Positions 6,302-10,474 of a DNA stretch of 10,474 nucleotides are shown here, one piece after another (the first letter of the stretch is position 1; the number at the start of each line of letters is the position of its first letter). The DNA is from Clostridium sp. UBA2485 (GTDB lineage: Bacteria; Bacillota; Clostridia; Clostridiales; Clostridiaceae). The notes beneath the pieces are model-generated. The model was not told the origin of the DNA, did no database searches, and worked only from the letters and a program-made list of their open reading frames with translations. The DNA lies in assembly GCF_002341865.1 (NCBI RefSeq), contig NZ_DDOV01000024.1:996-11469 (forward strand), given 5' to 3'. The translations under genes and the position numbers were made by a program.

Positions 6302-6759
6302 TTTAATAATTAAATATTATATTTATTAGAAAACAGTTAAAGAAGATGCAAATTGTTAAAAATTTCCTTTTAAATAAAGCTCAATATAATGTAAAACTAA
6401 TATAATCTGGTAAATTACTTTGAAGCATAGGAAAGGCCATAACAAATAAAATAGGTTAACTATAATGAAATGTCGTTTTTTGTATATAACAAATATAAAA
6501 AATATGATTTTTATTAATTATAAAAGAAATTTATTAAATCTAATTATCTTTTCTATTTAAATTATGTACAAGTATTAAGGATTTGAGAGTAATTTGTTAA
6601 TATTATTTAAAAAACATAAAAACATAAAAATTATAATGTATAATAGGAAACATATAACACAACTATTATAATACTGTATTTACCCACGAGTATTATATAA
6701 AAAAATTGCAATAATCTTTTACTTTGTCCCTCATTTTAGCTTTTAAGTATTTAAAAGCG
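6302..6759. other. AT-rich non-coding stretch downstream of dprA
   Basis: No ORF with a credible start site and no recognisable RNA. It contains several TATAAT-like hexamers (for example around 6634-6646) but no convincing -35 partner. It ends in a strong palindromic terminator (6760-6786), so an unannotated short transcript is possible. Confidence 0.4.
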
Positions 6760-6786
6760 TAAGCCCTATGAAATTCATAGGGCTTA
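6760..6786. terminator. Palindromic intrinsic terminator with no assigned gene
   Basis: TAAGCCCTATGAA (6760-6772) is the exact reverse complement of TTCATAGGGCTTA (6774-6786), with one central base, and is followed by TTTTCATTTT. It is about 480 bases after dprA with no gene between, so it ends either dprA read-through or an unknown small RNA. Confidence 0.8.
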
Positions 6787-6818
6787 TTTTCATTTTATCG
6801 TTAAAAAAGAGCTTAGGC

Positions 6819-7036
6819 AATGGAGAATTGAAAATTATGGAGGAAATTGATTCTCAACGAATTAATTTCTTTAATGGATTTTTTACTAGCTATACAATTG
6901 TTAGTTTTTTTATAAGAAGTTACTGTGTAACTTAAAAAAAATCAATTCTATATTTCTCAATTTCCGCTGAGAAATATCCATAATTGTGAATTTTGTATTG
7001 TGAATTGTGAATTAAATTAAGTTGTGAATTAAATTA
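6819..7036. repeat. Hairpin-rich intergenic segment, possible MITE-like dispersed repeat
   Basis: Four structures are packed together. GAAATTGATTC/GAATTAATTTC (6843-6869) is an 11-bp stem with a five-base loop. AAGTTAC/GTAACTT (6917-6933) is a perfect 7-bp hairpin. ATATTTCTCA/TGAGAAATAT (6950-6977) is a perfect 10-bp stem with the loop ATTTCCGC. Then TGTGAATT recurs four times between 6985 and 7030. Short inverted similarity at the two ends (AATTATGG at 6833-6840 and CCATAATT at 6978-6985) suggests a small inverted-repeat element of the kind scattered in clostridial spacers. No coding potential. Confidence 0.4.
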
Positions 7037-7145
7037 ATGTAGCCTAAAAAATTAACTTGAAACAATAAACAATAGTAAAACAAACTTACATATTATAAAT
7101 TTTTTGTGAAATTTTAATTTAATTTTAATTTAGCCTTTAAAAAGT
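7037..7145. other. AT-rich spacer before the first Cys/His/Tyr-rich gene
   Basis: Nothing recognisable: poly-A/T tracts (for example AATTTTAATTTAATTTTAAT around 7111-7130), no ORF, no notable hairpin. It leads into the sigma-K-like motif at 7146. Confidence 0.4.
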
Positions 7146-7174
7146 AACCTTTTTTTAATTATAGCCATAATATA
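7146..7174 (+). promoter_or_regulatory. Sigma-K-like promoter motif, first copy
   Basis: AAC (7146-7148), a 17-base spacer and CATAATATA (7166-7174) fit the sigma-K pattern AC-N16/17-CATAnnnTA used late in the mother cell. The paralogous gene has the same arrangement at 8109-8136. The start codon is about 180 bases downstream, a long leader, which weakens the assignment. Confidence 0.42.
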
Positions 7175-7357
7175 TAGAAGGGCTTCAAAGAAAATTAATT
7201 TAATGAAGCAAAGTATTCACAGCAAAAGAGAAAGTTCTATAAATGCACCTAAAGATAATTATATAACTTAAATTTAATTTATAGGTAAGAAAGTAAGATT
7301 TAATAACTAGCTCTTTTAATAATATAAATAAGATAAAAAGTGATGGGGGAATTATTA

Positions 7358-7882
7358 ATGTATAATGAAAAAAAATATGAACAAGATTCTGATTATAAAT
7401 ATTGCTACGACTTCTATGAAGAAGAGAAAAAATGTGATAAAAAAGAGAAAATGAAACATCATAATTATTATGATCCTTGCTATTACTGGTGGTATAATTG
7501 GCATAAAGAATGTCATTGTAAGAAACATGATCATGATTATGAAGATGAATATGACTACGATTACTATGAGGAAGATAAGTGTAAAAAAGAAGAAGAGAAA
7601 TGTGAAAAAGAAGAAAAGAAATGTCATAAACACCATCCATGTGATGAATGGTGGGATTATTGGTATAAAGAATGCCATTGTAAGAAACATGACCACGATT
7701 ATGAAGATGAGTATTACCACGATTATTGTAAAGAAGATAAGTGTAAAAAAGAAGAAGAGAAATGTGAAAAAGAAGAGAAGAAATGTCATAAACACCATCC
7801 ATGTGATGAATGGTGGGATTATTGGCATAAAAAATGCTGTCATAAAAAACATCATCCTTACTACGAATATGACGAAAGATAG
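7358..7882 (+). CDS. Tyr/Cys/His/Lys/Glu-rich repeat protein, candidate spore-surface protein (first paralogue)
   Basis: ATG 7358 is chosen because GGGGGA (7345-7350) lies seven bases upstream and the paralogue begins identically (MYNEKKY); the earlier GTG 7340 and ATG 7343 overlap that site. The product has 174 residues, very hydrophilic, with no signal peptide or membrane helix. A 54-residue unit is repeated: an aromatic box (PCDEWWDYW), a His/Cys box (KECHCKKHDHDYEDEY) and a charged helix with Cys every seven residues (C75/C82/C89 and C129/C136/C143). The first unit starts in degenerate form (DPCYYWWYNWHKECHCKKH) and the last stops after HKKCCHKKHH. I recognise no named family. The composition suits a disulfide-, dityrosine- or metal-crosslinked structural protein, and the sigma-K-like motif suggests spore coat or exosporium. 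Both are inferences. Other-frame ORFs here are composition artefacts. Confidence 0.8.
   Translation: MYNEKKYEQDSDYKYCYDFYEEEKKCDKKEKMKHHNYYDPCYYWWYNWHKECHCKKHDHDYEDEYDYDYYEEDKCKKEEEKCEKEEKKCHKHHPCDEWWDYWYKECHCKKHDHDYEDEYYHDYCKEDKCKKEEEKCEKEEKKCHKHHPCDEWWDYWHKKCCHKKHHPYYEYDER
7497..7836 (+). repeat. 162-bp tandem repeat inside the first Cys/His/Tyr-rich gene
   Basis: The block with TGTCATTGTAAGAAACATGA at 7511 recurs as TGCCATTGTAAGAAACATGA at 7673, and CACCATCCATGTGATGAATG at 7631 recurs at 7793, both offset by exactly 162 bases (54 codons). Two units and a partial third are present. The copies are close to identical at DNA level, so duplication is recent or maintained by recombination. Confidence 0.88.
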
Positions 7883-7931
7883 AAATAGTTTTAAATACTA
7901 AAAAATTAATTATAGAATTAATAAATTTCTA

Positions 7932-7961
7932 AGGTATTGGCTTGTGCCAATACCTGTTTTT
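7932..7961 (+). terminator. Intrinsic terminator of the first Cys/His/Tyr-rich gene
   Basis: AGGTATTGGC (7932-7941) pairs perfectly with GCCAATACCT (7946-7955) around TTGT, followed by GTTTTT. The arms are identical to those of the paralogue's terminator at 8629-8652, showing that the duplication included the 3' flank. Confidence 0.92.
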
Positions 7962-8108
7962 ACTTTCAATTTAAAGTTAGATAAAGTTTCAATTTTTAAT
8001 TAAATATAAGATACTTAAAGCTTATTTTCTAATAATAAGCAAATAATGAAATAAAAATATAAAATATATATTTTTGTAAAAAATTTAATATGATTTAATT
8101 TTAAAAGA
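7962..8108. other. AT-rich spacer between the two paralogues
   Basis: No gene. One small hairpin, GCTTATT/AATAAGC (8020-8040, seven-base loop), with no T-run. The remainder is A/T tracts leading to the sigma-K-like motif at 8109. Confidence 0.4.
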
Positions 8109-8136
8109 AACTTTTTTGAGCTTTATTCATAGTATA
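8109..8136 (+). promoter_or_regulatory. Sigma-K-like promoter motif, second copy
   Basis: AAC (8109-8111), a 16-base spacer and CATAGTATA (8128-8136) match the same late mother-cell pattern as at 7146. The leader to the start codon is about 150 bases and contains the dyad CTTTCGT-A-ACGAAAG (8168-8182), whose role is unknown. Confidence 0.42.
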
Positions 8137-8288
8137 TATAAGAAAGCTGAAAAGTAACAAGAATAAGCTTTCGTAACGAAAGAGAGAATTTTTTTAAATT
8201 AGCCATTAGGTAATATAATATTTAATCAATTAAAAGCTAGCATTAGTAATTTTCTAAAAATATAAATAAAATAATGGGGGAAATTTTT

Positions 8289-8591
8289 ATGTATAACGAA
8301 AAAAAATATGACTATGAATATGATTATGACTACGGTTATGGCTATGAAGATGATTATGTATATGGATATGGTCATCATGAAGAAGATAAATGTAGACGTA
8401 AGAAAGAGGATAAGTGTAAAGAAGAAAAAGATGAATGTAGAAAAGAAAAAGATGAATGTAGAAAAGAAGAAAAGAAATGCCATAGACCTCATCCATGTGA
8501 TGATCCATGCGACTTTTGGTGGCATTGCTGGCATAAAAAATGCTGCCATAAGAAACATCATCATTGTCACCATGACAAAGACGAAAGATAA
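8289..8591 (+). CDS. Tyr/Cys/His-rich small protein, candidate spore-surface protein (second paralogue)
   Basis: ATG 8289 follows GGGGGA (8276-8281) by seven bases; the upstream ATG 8274 overlaps that site. The product has 100 residues in three zones. Residues 1-30 alternate Tyr with Asp/Glu/Gly (MYNEKKYDYEYDYDYGYG and onward). Residues 31-64 are a Lys/Glu/Arg helix with Cys at 43, 50, 57 and 64, exactly seven apart. Residues 65-100 are a His/Cys/Trp tail (HPCDDPCDFWWHCWHKKCC, then HKKHHHCHH and DKDER). There are 11 cysteines. The N-terminus (MYNEKKY), tail (HKKCCHKKHH) and C-terminal DER are shared with the 174-residue neighbour, as are ribosome binding site, leader end and terminator, so the two arose by duplication. 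No family recognised. A crosslinked spore-coat or exosporium role, or metal binding, is inferred from composition and the upstream sigma-K-like motif. Confidence 0.8.
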   Translation: MYNEKKYDYEYDYDYGYGYEDDYVYGYGHHEEDKCRRKKEDKCKEEKDECRKEKDECRKEEKKCHRPHPCDDPCDFWWHCWHKKCCHKKHHHCHHDKDER

Positions 8592-8628
8592 TATAATTTA
8601 TCAAGCATAAAAAATAATTAAATCTCTA

Positions 8629-8658
8629 AGGTATTGGCATATGCCAATACCTTTTTTT
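8629..8658 (+). terminator. Intrinsic terminator of the second paralogue, target of the intron insertion
   Basis: AGGTATTGGC (8629-8638) pairs with GCCAATACCT (8643-8652) around ATAT, followed by a seven-T tract (8652-8658). The group II intron starts two bases after the last T. Confidence 0.93.
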
Positions 8659-8659
8659 A

Positions 8660-9075
8660 GTGCGCCCAGCATGGGCGCTTACTTGTCGGTGAAAGTCCGA
8701 TACGGGGGTTGATAGTGCCAACCGTTAGCTTAAGATAAGGGTGTCCATCGTGAGGTGGAATCTGAAGGAAGTCGGCGGCAAAACTCTGGTCTGACGAACA
8801 GAAACTACATATAAGGCATGTGCTTGTGGGTGAGTTTGCTAAACAAAACAAAGCCCTAAACTATCCGAAACAGGCGATGTAAATGTAGCAGATATATGGA
8901 GGGAAAGTAAGCGTTCTTACCTGGGGAGGTCTGATAGATAAGTTATGAATATGAATTTAGAAATAACAACCCATACAGTGATGTATGGCTGAACTATCAG
9001 AAGTCAGCAGAGGTCATAGTACCACGTTAAACGCGTTAGCGTGGGAAGGACTGAACAATAGGAGGTTTCAGAATT
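8660..9075 (+). ncRNA. Group II intron ribozyme, 5' domains (I to start of IV)
   Basis: This stretch has no reading frame of its own and much higher GC than its surroundings. Recognisable structures include the 5' stem at 8662-8678 and the late stem CCACGTTAA/TTAGCGTGG (9022-9044, loop ACGCG), probably in domain IV just before the maturase ORF. The tract GTGAAAGTCCGATACGGGG (8690-8708) is typical of group II domain I. The minus-strand ORF across 8657-8851 is spurious. Confidence 0.85.
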
Positions 9076-10474
9076 TTGAAAGATACGAAGAAATATGATA
9101 AAAGCAGACAACTTCATAAAGAAGACTATCTATATGAAAATAGAGTGGAACTCAAAACTAATATAGAAGTGCCTAGTATTCCTTCCATGTCTAAAGAAGG
9201 AAGAAACGATGTCAATGAATACGGTAATGATTTACTGGAGCAAATATTATCTAAAGATAATATGAATAATGCTTATAAAAGAGTAAAAGCCAATAAGGGA
9301 AGTCATGGTATTGATGGTATGACAGTAGATGAACTTCTACAATACCTAAAAGAACATGGACAGAAATTAAGGCAATCATTACTAGAGGGTAAATACAAAC
9401 CACAACCTGTAAGGAGAGTAGAAATACCTAAGCCTGACGGCGGAAAGAGATTATTAGGAATACCTACTGTAGTAGATAGAGTTATTCAACAAGCTATTGC
9501 TCAAATTCTAATACCTATATATGAAGGTAAATTTATAAACAATAGTTATGGTTTTAGGCCATTAAGAAGTGCGAAGCAAGCTGTTGAAAAATGCAGGCAA
9601 TATATTAATGCAGGATATACTTGGGCAGTAGATATAGACCTTGCAAAATACTTTGATACAATAAACCACGATAAGGTAATAAGACTGTTATCTAATGATA
9701 TAAAAGATAGCAGAGTAATTTCTCTAATACGAAAATATCTGAAGAGTGGTGTAATGATAAATGGTGTGGTTATGGGAACAGAAGAAGGAGCACCGCAAGG
9801 TGGACCATTATCCCCATTATTAAGCAACATAATGTTACATGAACTTGATGTAGAACTAACAAAGCGTAAGCTTTGCTTTTGTAGATACGCTGATGATAGT
9901 AATATATATGTTAAAAGCAAGAAAGCTGCAAACAGAGTAATGAAGAGCATTACGAAGTTTATTGAAAAGAAGTTAAAACTCAAAGTAAATAAAGACAAAA
10001 GTGCAGTTGATAGACCTTGGAAACTTAAATTTCTAGGATTTTCCTTTTACAGAGGTAAAGGTGAATACAGAATAAGAACTCATGAGAAGTCTTTAAACAA
10101 ATTTAAAGCAAAACTTAAGAAGTTAACTTCAAGAAGTAATGCAATGAATATTGAATATAGGTTTCTAAAATTAAAACAAGCAATAGTGGGGTGGATAAAT
10201 TATTTCGCTATCGCCGATATGAGAAATATTCTTAAAACACTTGATGAATGGTTAAGGCGAAGGATAAGAATGTGTTTTTGGAAGCAATGGAAAAAGACTA
10301 AAACAAAACACGATAATCTTGTTAAATTAGGAATTCTCAATAACAAAGCTTGGGAATATGCTAATACAAGAAAAGGCTATTGGAGAATATCCAACAGCCC
10401 TATACTATCTAAAGCTTTAACTAATAAATATCTCAAAGAAATAGGCTTAATCTCTATATCAGAAGTATATTCAT
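9076..10474 (+). CDS. ltrA: Group II intron reverse transcriptase/maturase (LtrA-type), 3' end outside the window
   Basis: The likely start is TTG 9076, ten bases after AGGAGG (9060-9065); 466 codons are visible with no stop. The enzyme binds its own intron RNA, assists splicing and reverse-transcribes it during retrohoming. Motifs: RVEIPKPDGGKRLLGIPT (114-131), SYGFRP (157-162), the catalytic VDIDLAKYFD (185-194, Asp186), APQGGPLSPLLSN (239-251), RYADDSNIYVKS (270-281, Asp pair 273-274), KFLGFSF (318-324). The maturase (X) domain follows at about 335-405 (FLKLKQAIVGWINYF, EWLRRRIRMCFWKQWK), then the ending EIGLISISEVYS. Class C maturases such as that of Eubacterium rectale end at about this point, so only a few residues should be missing and no endonuclease domain is expected. 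All RT residues look intact, so the intron may be mobile. A 40-residue N-terminal extension precedes the usual start of similarity (LLEQILS). Confidence 0.95.
   Translation, partial: MKDTKKYDKSRQLHKEDYLYENRVELKTNIEVPSIPSMSKEGRNDVNEYGNDLLEQILSKDNMNNAYKRVKANKGSHGIDGMTVDELLQYLKEHGQKLRQSLLEGKYKPQPVRRVEIPKPDGGKRLLGIPTVVDRVIQQAIAQILIPIYEGKFINNSYGFRPLRSAKQAVEKCRQYINAGYTWAVDIDLAKYFDTINHDKVIRLLSNDIKDSRVISLIRKYLKSGVMINGVVMGTEEGAPQGGPLSPLLSNIMLHELDVELTKRKLCFCRYADDSNIYVKSKKAANRVMKSITKFIEKKLKLKVNKDKSAVDRPWKLKFLGFSFYRGKGEYRIRTHEKSLNKFKAKLKKLTSRSNAMNIEYRFLKLKQAIVGWINYFAIADMRNILKTLDEWLRRRIRMCFWKQWKKTKTKHDNLVKLGILNNKAWEYANTRKGYWRISNSPILSKALTNKYLKEIGLISISEVYS

Larger units (their letters stand above)
8660..10474 (+). 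mobile_element. Group II intron, probably class C, 3' end outside the window
   Basis: The element begins with the group II 5' consensus GTGCG at 8660, then the first domain I stem GCGCCC/GGGCGC (8662-8678). About 415 bases of structured RNA precede a reverse transcriptase/maturase ORF (from 9076) that is still open at the window edge. Domains V and VI and the 3' splice site must lie to the right. Two observations point to bacterial class C: insertion directly behind the T-tract of an intrinsic terminator, the preferred target of that class, and a maturase resembling class C enzymes with no room for an H-N-H endonuclease domain. Class C introns move by reverse splicing into DNA, often using the replication fork. 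Subclass is inferred; the group II identity is firm. Confidence 0.93.

Noticed and set aside
7497..7836. The regularly repeated blocks as a CRISPR array
   Set aside because: Repeats are contiguous 162-bp coding units in frame, with no short repeat/unique spacer pattern and no cas genes.
7200..7901. Long ORFs in other frames over the Cys/His/Tyr-rich gene, including Met/Ile/Phe-rich membrane-like ones
   Set aside because: They arise from the repetitive, biased composition of the real gene; only the frame with GGGGGA seven bases before ATG and a paralogue with the same N-terminus is supported.
8226..8610. Minus-strand and alternate-frame ORFs over the second Cys/His/Tyr-rich gene
   Set aside because: Composition shadows; no start signals and no conservation with the paralogue in those frames.
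8657..8851. Minus-strand 64-codon ORF at the intron start
   Set aside because: It lies across the structured ribozyme RNA and the terminator; no coding signals.
9546..9998. Minus-strand 150-codon ORF opposite the maturase
   Set aside because: Antisense of conserved reverse transcriptase motifs on the plus strand.

Overview
The window is AT-rich DNA from a spore-forming Firmicute, most likely Clostridium sensu stricto. The evidence is AT-rich codon use, strong GGAGG-type ribosome binding sites, a comM-dprA gene pair, a Gram-positive LexA box, and two paralogous Cys/His/Tyr-rich genes behind sigma-K-like promoter motifs. It reads as three blocks.

(1) Positions 1 to about 4700 look like the right-hand end of an integrated element, probably a prophage. 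It holds the 3' part of an N-acetylmuramoyl-L-alanine amidase with an SH3 tail (endolysin-like), then a compact three-gene operon ended by a strong terminator. The operon encodes a TPR protein with a C-terminal cold-shock-like domain, a 468-residue fusion of a viroplasmin domain, RNase H1 and an RnlA-like HEPN toxin, and an RnlB-like antitoxin. In E. coli, RnlA is an anti-phage mRNA endonuclease whose activity is stimulated by the separate RNase HI protein. Here the two activities are on one chain, and an extra putative RNA-binding TPR protein is added upstream. This is the most interesting system in the window. After the operon come a near-perfect LexA box overlapping a promoter, a 21-codon peptide ORF, a terminator shared by converging genes, and a leftward XRE-family regulator.

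(2) At about position 4700 the sequence switches abruptly into the middle of comM (YifB/Mg-chelatase-like ATPase), at the codons of its PCPCG motif. Only the C-terminal third of comM remains, and it abuts an intact dprA. The element has evidently split comM; the 5' half is not in the window. The reading frame of the leftward regulator runs across the junction, so its annotated start codon lies in comM DNA.

(3) From 6281 on is a long intergenic region with hairpins and a repeat-like segment, then two paralogous small genes for extremely Tyr/Asp/Lys/Glu/Cys/His-rich proteins. Both have the same 5' end, sigma-K-like upstream motifs and near-identical terminators. They are probably spore-surface structural proteins, although no named family is recognised. 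A group IIC-like intron sits immediately behind the second terminator. Its reverse transcriptase/maturase ORF starts with TTG and runs off the right edge of the window only a few codons short of its expected end.
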